Shown: piece by piece, positions 43,941 to 52,813 of the stretch
Numbering within the stretch: position 1 is the stretch's first letter
Layout of the letters: each line of letters begins with the position of its first letter
Assembly: GCA_034430175.1 (NCBI GenBank)
Contig: DAOUFI010000010.1
Location: 25,554-89,553 of the forward strand
Reading direction: 5' to 3'
Source of the DNA: UBA6107 sp034430175
Lineage (GTDB): Bacteria; Chloroflexota; Anaerolineae; Anaerolineales; Anaerolineaceae
Length of the DNA: 64,000 bases
Translations under genes and position numbers: made by a program
Notes under the pieces: generated by a model
What the model saw: only the letters and a program-made list of their open reading frames with translations
Told to the model about the DNA's origin: nothing
Database searches by the model: none

Positions 43941-45464
43941 CTAAAATCCAAACGGACTGAGGAAAATATTCGCTGCCGGGACTGTGATCTTGCTGATCAA
44001 CGACGGCCAGACACCCAGCAGGAGAATGCCAATAGTCAGAACAACCATTGGGGTAATCATCCAGGAAGATACAGCTTCTCCGGCTGTGACGACCTCAGAT
44101 TGCTCATGGCGATACATTCTGTTGATGATCGGGGCGTAGTAAGCGAGGGAGAGAATGCTGTTCAAACCCACAAAGATCACCACTGCAATCAACCAGGCGG
44201 TTTGGCCCTGGGCCACCCCAACCAAAATCTGCCATTTCGACATAAAACCAGCCATCGGCGGCAGACCACCCAAACCGAGCAAAGCCACGCTGAACATCAA
44301 AGCCACGGCAGGATATTTCTTTGAGGCACCATTCAGATCATCCAACACGAGTGGAGAATGATTTCCTTTTGCCAGGTGCAGAACATAAAGCAAGGCTCCT
44401 GCTGCAAGGAAGGCCAATCCTTTCATCAACGCGTGGGTGAACATGTGGAAGTAACCACCAGCAGCCCCGGTGATACCGGTCGTAAAGCCAATATACAAGG
44501 TGACGCCGAAACCTACCAGCATGTATCCCACTTGAGCGATACTTGAATATGCCAGCAAGCGTTTAACCTCGGTTTGACGTAAAGCCATCAGGTTGCCGAT
44601 CAGGATATTCACACATCCGAGGATCAGCAGTATAAGACCCCAAATGTGCGTCACCTGGTTCAGGACGATGATGACTCGTAACATGACGACCAGACCAGCT
44701 TCGATGACGATACCGGAGAGCATGGCACTGATTCCACTCGGAGCTTGTGAATGGGCATCCGGGAGCCAGGTATGAAGTGGAACCAGGGCTGCTTTCACAC
44801 CAAAACCGATGATGATGAGAATACCACCAATGTAAAGCATCGGATCCAGCGCGGTGAAAGCGCCCAGGAAACTGGGTAAATAGACCGTGCCGGTCTTGCT
44901 GAATAAAATGGCGACACCAAACAGTGCCAGCGCGGAACCGACCGCTGACTGAGTCAGGTACTTGAATCCGGCTTCGAGCGAAGCGGGCTGCTCATGATAA
45001 AAGGCCACCAGGAAGTACGTACTGATCGCCATTACCTCAAACCAAACCCACAAGTTAAACAAATCCTGTGAGATTCCCAATCCAACGATCGAGCCGATTA
45101 AAGCCAGAAGCAGCGCATAGAACTTTTCTTCGCCGTCCTCATCCTGCATGTAAGGGAACGAGAATAACGTGACGCAGAAACCGAGAATGACGACGATCAA
45201 ACTCATTAATAATGAAACGCCATCAAAACCGATCAATACCGTTCCGATATTCGTATAAATGCTTGAGCTGGTGCCAATCCAGTCTCTTGCGGTGAAATAG
45301 GTCAGGCAACCTTCCAACAAGATGATCAGGATGGTGAACATCTTGGCAATGCTCATGCCGAGGAATGACCCCTTGCGTACACTGGATCTACCCAGCAAAT
45401 AAACGATCGGGGAGGCCACCAGAGGCAGGAATAACATACTCTTGATCAAGAAATTAATATCCAT
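43941..45464 (-). CDS. Proton-translocating antiporter-like subunit (NuoN/NuoM/MnhD-like)
   Basis: About 507 aa from the ATG at 45464, behind GGAG that overlaps the end of the NuoL-like gene. Fourteen or so helices; the proton-path residues are seen as Glu in WFEVMAISTYFLVAF and Lys in GFKYLTQSAVGSAL, with HTWLPDAHSQAPSGISAMLSG typical of Mrp/Nuo antiporter subunits. Pumps H+ or Na+ coupled to hydrogen evolution. Confidence 0.93.
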   Translation of the reverse strand: MDINFLIKSMLFLPLVASPIVYLLGRSSVRKGSFLGMSIAKMFTILIILLEGCLTYFTARDWIGTSSSIYTNIGTVLIGFDGVSLLMSLIVVILGFCVTLFSFPYMQDEDGEEKFYALLLALIGSIVGLGISQDLFNLWVWFEVMAISTYFLVAFYHEQPASLEAGFKYLTQSAVGSALALFGVAILFSKTGTVYLPSFLGAFTALDPMLYIGGILIIIGFGVKAALVPLHTWLPDAHSQAPSGISAMLSGIVIEAGLVVMLRVIIVLNQVTHIWGLILLILGCVNILIGNLMALRQTEVKRLLAYSSIAQVGYMLVGFGVTLYIGFTTGITGAAGGYFHMFTHALMKGLAFLAAGALLYVLHLAKGNHSPLVLDDLNGASKKYPAVALMFSVALLGLGGLPPMAGFMSKWQILVGVAQGQTAWLIAVVIFVGLNSILSLAYYAPIINRMYRHEQSEVVTAGEAVSSWMITPMVVLTIGILLLGVWPSLISKITVPAANIFLSPFGF

Positions 45465-45465
45465 T

Positions 45466-47217
45466 TCACACTCCAATGGCAAAAAGTGAGAATAAGATGA
45501 TTATCGTGCAAAGAACAGCCAGGATATTCAGACCCAAAACACCTGTCTGGGTCACCCGCAATCCTTCAGCACAATCCTCGGTGGCTTTAACAATGCCTGT
45601 ATTGATCCCTTCGAATCCAAAGCTGTGTTCAGCCAGGTAGCGTAGCCAACCAAAGAGTCTGGTGACCCCTGTCAGTTTTTCACGGAAGAACCAACAGAGA
45701 ATACCTGCGATGATGACCGCCAGCGGGATCAACGTTTGCAGTGTGAGCACCTCATGGAACATCTCAGCGAGATCCAGTGATTTCAGAGTATGGAAGGGTA
45801 AGGAACCGCTATTAAGGAGTTTCGAGAACCAATCGATCGAAAGCCATGAGACAAGTGCGCCTGCAGCCAGAGGAGCCAGAGCGATCTTCATTGCAGCACC
45901 AGCTCGATGCGCATGGTAATCGCTGCGAGGTTCGCCAAAGAAAACCATCCAGACCATACGGCAGGTATAAAGCGCAGTCAACCCGGCGACAAAGACCATG
46001 ATCCAATATAACGCTTTTACATTGGCTGCCGCGCCGGCTTCAAGGATCAGTTCCTTGCTCCAGAAACCATTCAACACGGGAATACCGGCCAATGCCAGCG
46101 CTCCAATGATGAACATCCATTGAACATAAGGCATTTTCTTCCCGACGCCACCCATTTTGGTCATGTCGCGCGTACCCACGCAATGGATGACCGCGCCTGC
46201 GCCGAGGAACAACAACGCTTTAAAAATGGAATGGCTGAACAAATGAAATTGACTTGAAAAGACATCCCCTGTTCCAACCGCGTAGAACATGTAGCCCAAT
46301 TGGCTGACGGTTGAATATGCAAGCACCCGCTTGAGATCGTTTGAAAACAAAGCCATTATCGCAGCCAGGAATGCCGAGAGGACACCCACCGCCATCACTG
46401 CTTCCTTCCAGTACGGGATTCCCGCAAATGCAGGGAAGAATCTGGCCAACAGATAAACACCGGCATTAACCATCGTTGCCGCATGGATCAGGGCGCTGAT
46501 GGGAGAGGGTGCTTCCATGGCATCCGGCAACCAGGTTTGGAAGGGGAATTGGGCGGATTTAGCTGCCGCAGCCACCAGGAACATGAATCCCAAGAATGCC
46601 AGCATTTTGGCTGGCAAAGCGGAGGGGTTAGCCAGGAATTCGTTCAGGTCGTAACTCTTGGTATAGACGAAAATAAGCAGCGCGCCGGCAAGTAATCCAA
46701 CGCCGCCGACTGAAGTGATGATCAAGGCTTTGATGCCGCCGCGAACTGCTTTGGGATCATCATTATGGAAGGAGATCAATCCGTAAGAACATAATGCTGT
46801 AATTTCCCAGAAGAAGAAGATCAAGAGCAAATTGCTAGTCAGCACCAGACCAGACATGGCACCGATGAAGAACAGCACATAGGCATAATACCGTCCCAGG
46901 CCTTCTTCGCCATGCATATAATTAACCGAAAAGATCACGGCGAGCGCGCCAATGATCGTTGCGATCAGGGTCAGAAAGACACCCAAGCCGTCAGCCACAA
47001 AGGAAAAAGCTCCGAACCCTGATCCCATTTTGATCGAAAACGCAACTTCTTTTGATGTCTGTGGGATCAATAGAATAGCAGCAACGGCGGCAGCCAGTGA
47101 GATGATCACTGCCAGACCGTGCTGCAATTTTTCATGTCGGTCTTTGTCCAGTAGGATAATTAATGCACCTAACCAGGGAACACTGATAATTAATGGAATT
47201 AGGAGATTGCTGCTCAT
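45466..47217 (-). CDS. Proton-translocating antiporter-like subunit (NuoL-like)
   Basis: 583 aa. NuoL/MnhA landmarks: FFFWEITALCSYGLISF (Glu), RGGIKALIITSVGGVG (Lys), FPFQTWLPDAMEAPSPISALIHAATMV and SHSIFKALLFLGAGAVIH. The C-terminus has extra helices but lacks the very long lateral helix of complex-I NuoL, as in hydrogenase-type complexes. Two bases after the NuoK-like gene. Confidence 0.94.
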   Translation of the reverse strand: MSSNLLIPLIISVPWLGALIILLDKDRHEKLQHGLAVIISLAAAVAAILLIPQTSKEVAFSIKMGSGFGAFSFVADGLGVFLTLIATIIGALAVIFSVNYMHGEEGLGRYYAYVLFFIGAMSGLVLTSNLLLIFFFWEITALCSYGLISFHNDDPKAVRGGIKALIITSVGGVGLLAGALLIFVYTKSYDLNEFLANPSALPAKMLAFLGFMFLVAAAAKSAQFPFQTWLPDAMEAPSPISALIHAATMVNAGVYLLARFFPAFAGIPYWKEAVMAVGVLSAFLAAIMALFSNDLKRVLAYSTVSQLGYMFYAVGTGDVFSSQFHLFSHSIFKALLFLGAGAVIHCVGTRDMTKMGGVGKKMPYVQWMFIIGALALAGIPVLNGFWSKELILEAGAAANVKALYWIMVFVAGLTALYTCRMVWMVFFGEPRSDYHAHRAGAAMKIALAPLAAGALVSWLSIDWFSKLLNSGSLPFHTLKSLDLAEMFHEVLTLQTLIPLAVIIAGILCWFFREKLTGVTRLFGWLRYLAEHSFGFEGINTGIVKATEDCAEGLRVTQTGVLGLNILAVLCTIIILFSLFAIGV

Positions 47218-47219
47218 GC

Positions 47220-47534
47220 TTACCTCTTTAATGATGAAAGAGCTTTAGTATCGAGCGTCCCCATCTTATGACGGATCTGCACAGCCATCGACAACCCGAT
47301 CACAGCCACAATTGTATCGGCAACGATCACAGTTAAGCCCATCGTCTGAGCAATGCTGATCATCCCGGTCAGACTTCCTGCCAGCATAAAAGCCAGGACA
47401 ACCCCCTTGACGATCAATTGCAGGGCAACGATGACCTTGATCAAGTTTCTGGTGGCTAAAAGACAATAGAACCCAACACCGACCAGGCTAAGAATGGATA
47501 ACACAACGATGAAAGGAACGGGTAAATTGTTCAT
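47220..47534 (-). CDS. NuoK/MnhC-like membrane subunit
   Basis: 104 aa, three helices. ATRNLIKVIVALQLIVKGVVLAF and VIVADTIVAVIGLSMAVQI match NuoK/MnhC, although the usual first Glu is replaced by Lys/Gln-rich residues (LQLIVKG). Overlaps the NuoJ-like gene by four bases. Confidence 0.88.
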   Translation of the reverse strand: MNNLPVPFIVVLSILSLVGVGFYCLLATRNLIKVIVALQLIVKGVVLAFMLAGSLTGMISIAQTMGLTVIVADTIVAVIGLSMAVQIRHKMGTLDTKALSSLKR

Positions 47535-48019
47535 TCTTCGTCCTCCTCCTGGATTTCAGGCTTGCCGCCAGACAAAAGGCCCAGAACACCCAACACTCCG
47601 CAGAAAATGAACGCGATCTGAAGAATGATATCCAAATACCGGTTACTCCAGAGGATCATCGCCGCGGAAGACGGGTTCTGTAAAGTTAACCCCAGAATTC
47701 CACCTTTAAGCGTCAGGAAAACAGTCATAGCAACTGCAACAATGACCAAAACCCAGGCTAAAGTTTTGGGCATAACAGGTTTTAGACCCAACGGTTCTTC
47801 GCCAGAGATATTAATGGCGAAGACAAATAAAACCGTCACCAGTCCAGCTCCAACGCTCAACTCGATGACGGCTAATTGCTGCGCTCCCAGCAGATAGAGC
47901 ATCAACGCAACAAGCGCGCTGGTCACTGCCAACCAAATCGCCGAAACCAATAATCTTTTCGACGTGACAGCGAGTATGGCACACAGCAAGATTCCGGCTG
48001 CAACTATGGCATACCACAT
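47531..48019 (-). CDS. NuoJ/MbhD-like membrane subunit, first gene of the hydrogenase operon
   Basis: 162 aa, about five helices. QQLAVIELSVGAGLVTVLFVFAI resembles the NuoJ and DUF4040 (MbhD/MnhB-related) segment. Ends in an acidic tail (EIQEEDEE). The ribosome site AGGAGG is strong. It opens the J-K-L-N-A-B-C-D-H-I-protease-CDF gene order. Confidence 0.85.
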   Translation of the reverse strand: MWYAIVAAGILLCAILAVTSKRLLVSAIWLAVTSALVALMLYLLGAQQLAVIELSVGAGLVTVLFVFAINISGEEPLGLKPVMPKTLAWVLVIVAVAMTVFLTLKGGILGLTLQNPSSAAMILWSNRYLDIILQIAFIFCGVLGVLGLLSGGKPEIQEEDEE

Positions 48020-48052
48020 TTACGTCCTCCTAAAGGGTGTTCTAATGGATCA

Positions 48053-48070
48053 TTTGGAATCGCTTCCAAA
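48053..48070 (-). promoter_or_regulatory. Perfect inverted repeat in the hydrogenase operon leader
   Basis: TTTGGAA-TCGC-TTCCAAA. On the minus strand it lies just downstream of a possible -10 (TATGAT, 48078-48083), at or right after the transcription start and ahead of the AGGAGG site. It may be an operator or a 5' stem-loop. Confidence 0.5.
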
Positions 48071-48160
48071 CTAGTTAATCATATCAGAAAAACATTAACA
48101 TTTCACTTTAAAACACCAATTTCCTTCTAAAAGTTTTGGACGGGTATCAAGATATCATCA

Positions 48161-48194
48161 TTTTTCTAATTGAATCTTAGAAAAATTAGAAAAA
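48161..48194. repeat. 11-bp inverted repeat upstream of the ATP-grasp gene promoter
   Basis: TTTTTCTAATT (48161-48171) and AATTAGAAAAA (48184-48194) are perfect inverse copies with 12 bases between. It ends 8 bases before the -35 box at 48203, a usual place for an activator or repressor site. Confidence 0.45.
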
Positions 48195-48202
48195 CTCACT
48201 TC

Positions 48203-48230
48203 TTGTACTATTTTAAATTGTCATTATAAT
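48203..48230 (+). promoter_or_regulatory. Promoter of the ATP-grasp ligase gene
   Basis: TTGTAC (48203-48208) and TATAAT (48225-48230), spacer 16; the start codon lies 40 bases downstream behind TAGGAG. Confidence 0.6.
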
Positions 48231-48270
48231 CAACACGTTTAATACTGATTTATAGGAGTAAGTAGGCATC

Positions 48271-49242
48271 ATGAAAATAGCTGTATTGGCAAATTTAAAG
48301 GAAGACGCTCCCGTCTCCCCGGATGATCCCCCTGGGCATTGGGATGACTTGGATGACAAGGAAACAGTACAGGCCATCCTTGATTCATTGATCTCTCTTG
48401 GCCACGAAGCAAAGTATTTTCCAGCGGGGATAGAATCAGTAGAATCACTAAAATCGTTCAAACCAGATCTTTGTTTTAACTCAGGCGAAGGACATTATGG
48501 AGCATCTCGTGAAGCCCAGATGCCCGCTATTCTTGACAGTTTACGTCTAAACTATACCTGCGCAGGAGTATTGGGAATGTCGCTTTCGCACAGTAAGAAT
48601 ATCGCCAAGCGCATGTTCCGCTGTGCAGGTTTGCCTACAGCCAACTTTACTGTGACTGACGATCCAGAAAGAATCGATGATAAAGGACTGCATTATCCTT
48701 TGTTTATCAAACCTGCATCAGAAGGTTCATCCATCGGTATCAACGAGAATGCAGTAGTCAATAACCGTGAAGAACTCATCAGACAGGTAAAATGGGTGTG
48801 GAACTGCATCCATTCGCAGGTTCTTATCGAAGAATACATTGTTGGTCGTGAATTTACGATCGGAATTCTCGGCAATGAAGCTCTTCCAATCGTCGAGATC
48901 GTCTCCCCCACCGGGTTCTATTCTAATGAGCAGAAGGAAGACCTCGAAAGCGAGGTATATCGTATTTGCCCCGCGCCTCTTTCTGTGGAGCAGACAAAGG
49001 AATTTCAAGCCCTCGCTCTTCAGGCCAAAGAAGTCCTTGGCCTTGAGGATGTCTGCCGCATGGACATGCGTATGGATAAGGATGGAAATCCGTTCATCCT
49101 TGAAGTAAATCCTATTCCTTTAATGTGCCCAGACCCTGAGCAGGCATCATTGGTCTATGCTGCCAGAGCAGCCGGTTATTCATATAAGGATATGGTTGAA
49201 AAGATCATAAAATCAGCCATTGATCGACTTCACCTGAACTAA
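48271..49242 (+). CDS. D-alanine-D-alanine ligase-like ATP-grasp protein
   Basis: 323 aa. ATP-grasp landmarks: HYPLFIKPASEGSSIGI (phosphate loop and Lys), LIEEYIVGREFTIGIL, RMDMRMDKDGNPFILEVNPIP (metal ligands, where Ddl has EVNTLPG). SHSKNIAKRMFRCAGLPTANF corresponds to the DK..K..l...gi segment of Ddl. The N-terminal domain differs from canonical Ddl, so it may join other D-amino acids or a different substrate. Flanked by its own promoter and terminator. Confidence 0.9.
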   Translation: MKIAVLANLKEDAPVSPDDPPGHWDDLDDKETVQAILDSLISLGHEAKYFPAGIESVESLKSFKPDLCFNSGEGHYGASREAQMPAILDSLRLNYTCAGVLGMSLSHSKNIAKRMFRCAGLPTANFTVTDDPERIDDKGLHYPLFIKPASEGSSIGINENAVVNNREELIRQVKWVWNCIHSQVLIEEYIVGREFTIGILGNEALPIVEIVSPTGFYSNEQKEDLESEVYRICPAPLSVEQTKEFQALALQAKEVLGLEDVCRMDMRMDKDGNPFILEVNPIPLMCPDPEQASLVYAARAAGYSYKDMVEKIIKSAIDRLHLN

Positions 49243-49243
49243 A

Positions 49244-49280
49244 AAAAGAGCCTGTAGAAAAAAACTACAGGCTCTTTTGT
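49244..49280. terminator. Bidirectional terminator between convergent genes
   Basis: AAAAGAGCCTGTAG and CTACAGGCTCTTTT form a perfect 14-bp stem with an A7 loop. It serves the ATP-grasp gene and the converging solute-binding gene. Confidence 0.93.
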
Positions 49281-49284
49281 TAGT

Positions 49285-50922
49285 TCAATCTTCGTTTATG
49301 AATTCTCCAAATAATTGTTTAAATATTGTAAACTCTCCAGTCCTGCCTTCATGATTAGGGCTTGACGCATCCCACATCGCAGCAAAAGAAGCCACAACAT
49401 CGTTCGCATCCAGAGAAGCCCCATTGGAAAAATTCACATTGTAACGGAGATAAAACGTCCATTCAGTCATGGCATCATTTGATATCCAGGAATCAGCCAG
49501 AGAGGGTTGTAAACCTGAGGCGCCATAACCCTCCGTAACCAGGGTATCATAGAGCAAACGAGTGATTCTGAATGTATCATCATTCGTTTCATCGGAAGGC
49601 CAAAGGCTTATTGGGCGATTTTTCTCATACACCTGGATAGTTACAGTTTGAGGGGAAAGGTCCTCATAGTTTTCAAAACTAGAATTGGTGCTTGCGCTAC
49701 TGATTGTGTTTCTGAAGAAACTCCATTGCGCCACAAACCCAACAGGAATAAACGGCACTAAGTCCTTAAAATCTTGGTTAAGCTGGTCAAATTTAATTTG
49801 TCGCGCGGAAGTGGAAGTAGCAGCCTGTACCGCATACAATTCTTGCTGCAAGGTAGAATAAGGATCGCCAAATCGCCTGACTTCCCGCAGCAATGGGATT
49901 TCGTAAAAAGCTGCGCCGTCAGCGTATTGAGCTTTATACGTATCGAGGAACATCATCGCAGTTCCATTCCAGATAACACTGTCAAATCTTTCTTTCATTA
50001 ATGGCATTAATTCAACCTCGATTCCAATCGCCGCTAATTCACTTTTGATCTCAGCAGCAATCCAACCGGGGTTTTGGATTAAGCTCGACGATTCATCGAC
50101 ATACGCAAGAGTAATCTTCTGAGAAAAATCAAAGTTCGCGCTTTCAAGGGTTGCTTTGGCTTTCTCAAGGTCCACTTCATACCAACTCAAGGAACTCGTT
50201 CTTCCAGTGGTTAAAAATGATGGAACTAATTGTGTCGCGGTTTCTGATCCAGAAGCTAAATAATTTTGTGTCAATTTGGCTTGATCAATTGCATAAGCAA
50301 TTCCCTGCCGAACCGCTACATTGTTCATTGGGCTGAGTTTATTGTTAAATCCAATATAAACCAGATTCATTGGATTGTGACGAATGCCTGTAAAAGCAGT
50401 ATCCTTCTGCACAGGTTCCAAAGCCGCCGGGTCAATGGTGTTTAGTACATCTCCCAGTGAACGGTACTGATACGAAGTTGCGTTTTCATACCAATGGAAA
50501 TAAATACTTGTCACTCTTGGAGGCGTTCCCCAATATGTGGGAGAAACCTTGAGCAAGATTGGCAAATCCTTTTGATTAGTAACAACAGTAAATGGTCCTG
50601 TTCCATTCATTTCTTTCGTCATTAAGAGAGAATCTCCCTTATGGCTGTCCAAAAAATCTTTGTCCTGAATGGCCATGATTGGTGATGTCATTTTTTGAGG
50701 AAACGCTGCGTCTGCAGAACATAGAGTAAACTTCACAGTATAAGCATCAACTGCTTCTACAGAACGGATTTCTCCCCCATATCCGCAACTTTCGGCTTCC
50801 ACCTTCATTGCTGAAAAATTCGAGTTGCCAGTTGATTGGGCTGAAATGCCCGAGCATCCGGTCAAAACAAGAGAAAAGACCAGAAGTATCGAAAATAGAT
50901 TTCGACAAGAAGTCAATTTCAT
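49285..50922 (-). CDS. Family 5 (peptide/nickel-type) solute-binding lipoprotein with circularly permuted domain order
   Basis: About 545 aa from the ATG at 50922 (a GTG at 50934 is possible). Lipobox LVLTGC. After a short linker the protein starts at what is normally one quarter into the SBP_bac_5 fold (VEAVDAYTVKFTL, NGTGPFTVV, VRQGIAYAIDQAKL) and runs to the usual C-terminus. The last 130 residues then supply the segment that normally comes first: TVTIQVYEKNRPISLWP, RLLYDTLVTE, LQPSLADSWISN, WTFYLRYNVNFSNG and LDANDVVASF. No permease or ATPase genes are adjacent. Ligand unknown. Confidence 0.88.
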   Translation of the reverse strand: MKLTSCRNLFSILLVFSLVLTGCSGISAQSTGNSNFSAMKVEAESCGYGGEIRSVEAVDAYTVKFTLCSADAAFPQKMTSPIMAIQDKDFLDSHKGDSLLMTKEMNGTGPFTVVTNQKDLPILLKVSPTYWGTPPRVTSIYFHWYENATSYQYRSLGDVLNTIDPAALEPVQKDTAFTGIRHNPMNLVYIGFNNKLSPMNNVAVRQGIAYAIDQAKLTQNYLASGSETATQLVPSFLTTGRTSSLSWYEVDLEKAKATLESANFDFSQKITLAYVDESSSLIQNPGWIAAEIKSELAAIGIEVELMPLMKERFDSVIWNGTAMMFLDTYKAQYADGAAFYEIPLLREVRRFGDPYSTLQQELYAVQAATSTSARQIKFDQLNQDFKDLVPFIPVGFVAQWSFFRNTISSASTNSSFENYEDLSPQTVTIQVYEKNRPISLWPSDETNDDTFRITRLLYDTLVTEGYGASGLQPSLADSWISNDAMTEWTFYLRYNVNFSNGASLDANDVVASFAAMWDASSPNHEGRTGEFTIFKQLFGEFINED

Positions 50923-51080
50923 GGAACATCTCACATTTCTCAGATATTTATCTGTTAGAAACAGTTGGACCTGAATCCATTATATTTATTATAAAGTCAG
51001 TGTCAAATAGAAGACTTTTCAATAATGAAAAGCTGTGATTCCATCGGATCGCGACTTCTTTGCTATATGTATGGGGTAAA

Positions 51081-51668
51081 ATGGAGAACATGTCTTTAAA
51101 GAAGTGGTTATTAGCTGATGAAAGAGTTACTTGGGCGATCCGGTTGAAAGAGGAGAATAATCCAATCAAACCGGTGGCAGCTTTTTTTGCGCATTCTGGT
51201 GATTCGTGGTTCATTGAAGCTGCACTGCTGGTGATCTGGTTGTTCACATCAGGGAGAACGCATCAGTGGGTTTGTTTATTGGCTGGCGCGGTCGCTATCC
51301 TGGCCATCCTTGTCATCGCGATAAAATTTATTATTCGACGTCCCCGTCCTGAAGGGGAATGGGGAGCTATTTATCGCAATACAGATCCCCATTCCTTTCC
51401 ATCTGGTCACGCGGCCCGTGTTGCCATGATTACATTTCTGGCATTTTCAAATGGCTTTACCCTGCTTGGAACGGTGCTGATAGTATGGGCACTTTTGGTT
51501 TGCCTTGCGCGCATCTGGATGGGCGTGCATTATCTCTCCGATATTATTGCCGGTTTGCTCCTGGGGATCTTGTTCGGTTGGGTGATGACCCTGCTTACAC
51601 CGTGGTTCATAAAGACCATTCCATGGGTGTTCACCGACCAAACCTCATTACTGCAATTCTTCAACTGA
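51081..51668 (+). CDS. PAP2-family membrane phosphatase
   Basis: About 195 aa from the ATG at 51081; a TTG at 51060 and an ATG at 51090 are alternatives. Five or six helices. The three phosphatase motifs are present: KFIIRRPRP, PSGHAAR and RIWMGVHYLSDIIAG (catalytic His). Likely hydrolyses undecaprenyl-pyrophosphate or phosphatidic-acid-type lipids at the outer membrane face of the cytoplasmic membrane. Monocistronic. Confidence 0.93.
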   Translation: MENMSLKKWLLADERVTWAIRLKEENNPIKPVAAFFAHSGDSWFIEAALLVIWLFTSGRTHQWVCLLAGAVAILAILVIAIKFIIRRPRPEGEWGAIYRNTDPHSFPSGHAARVAMITFLAFSNGFTLLGTVLIVWALLVCLARIWMGVHYLSDIIAGLLLGILFGWVMTLLTPWFIKTIPWVFTDQTSLLQFFN

Positions 51669-51681
51669 TGCAAAAAAGGTC

Positions 51682-52788
51682 TCACGACCTATTTTCATGC
51701 ATGGTGTGAATAATTTCACCTGTTGTGGTAAGGTATTCTTTCAATTGGTAAACCGCCAGGCAAGAATGAGCTGGGAGGATAAAAATCAAATCACCGGGTA
51801 TCAATTTTTGATTGCAGTCTGCCGGGAATCGCAACACTCCGTGTTCTTGTGTCAAAGAGGTGACTATTGCCCCTTCGATCGGTTTTCCCCATCTGTTGCC
51901 TTCTGGATATGCCACCAAACCATAACTTGGAACACCCTTCACTTCCAATAGATCTTTCGAAAGATGAACGGCCCCCCCATAAACCACAACCTCATTTCTT
52001 TCTGGGTGCGTGGCGATTACCGGACAAGCCACAGCGACCGCCAATTGATCCTCACGGCAGACCCCCGCGGCAAATTGCTGCGCGTCATAGAATACAAAAT
52101 TTCCCGGTCGGAGTTCATCGACCCCTGAAAAATCGTCGCACAGGGAACATCCCGGGGTATCACCAACCGAAACCTCAATTCCCTCGATTCCCTTCTGTTG
52201 AAGGCCATCTCGTAAAGAATTAATATGATCAACGCCCTCCCGGAACGCCAGGACGATCTCTTGAGGGGAATGGCAATGATAGGTGTTTCCCGAATGGGTC
52301 AATAATCCGCGGAAAGATAAATTTCGGTGCTTCTTTATTTCTTGGACCAATTCATATGTCTGACTGATATTCTGCCAATCGATCCCAGTCCGGCGCGCTC
52401 CGGTATCGACTTTAATCCAAACATCGGCCATCGTGTTGGTAAGAGCCTCCACCGATTCTGGATTCTCTACCAAAACCTCCAGATGAATTCGTCTACCGAG
52501 ATCCTCAATTCTTTGTTGTTGGCGGATATTAACCGAAATCGCGATAAGGATATCTCTCCATCCGTGGTCAGCGAAATACTCTGCCATATCCACCGATGAA
52601 GCTGTGATCTTTTCAACTCCCTTTTCTCGAAACCATTCTCCGATTACCGCTGATTGATGGGTCTTGAAGTGCGGTCTGAACCTCACACCCGCATCCTTGA
52701 TCTTGTCGTTCATCTTTTCGATATTCTGTTTAGCAACGGCTTCATCCAGCAGCAACGTAGGTTGTTCGATCTGCTCTAAAATGCTCAT
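51682..52788 (-). CDS. D-threonine aldolase / D-serine dehydratase-like PLP enzyme
   Basis: 368 aa from the ATG at 52788 behind AAGGAA; the frame stays open to 52920, but that part does not look coding. Alanine-racemase-type TIM barrel: PLP lysine in RPHFKTHQS, KVDTGARRTGI, LLTHSGNTYHC, and VSVGDTPGCS for phosphate binding. The C-terminal PAHSCLAV supplies the His-x-Cys metal ligands found in DSD1-type D-serine dehydratases and D-threonine aldolases. It would process D-beta-hydroxy amino acids. Confidence 0.9.
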   Translation of the reverse strand: MSILEQIEQPTLLLDEAVAKQNIEKMNDKIKDAGVRFRPHFKTHQSAVIGEWFREKGVEKITASSVDMAEYFADHGWRDILIAISVNIRQQQRIEDLGRRIHLEVLVENPESVEALTNTMADVWIKVDTGARRTGIDWQNISQTYELVQEIKKHRNLSFRGLLTHSGNTYHCHSPQEIVLAFREGVDHINSLRDGLQQKGIEGIEVSVGDTPGCSLCDDFSGVDELRPGNFVFYDAQQFAAGVCREDQLAVAVACPVIATHPERNEVVVYGGAVHLSKDLLEVKGVPSYGLVAYPEGNRWGKPIEGAIVTSLTQEHGVLRFPADCNQKLIPGDLIFILPAHSCLAVYQLKEYLTTTGEIIHTMHENRS

Positions 52789-52813
52789 GTTTTTCCTTTT
52801 TGAGGGAATTTCG

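Noticed and set aside
40435..48019. Respiratory complex I (NADH-quinone oxidoreductase)
   Set aside because: The large subunit has intact Ni-Fe cysteines, a maturation protease is in the operon and NuoEFG are missing.
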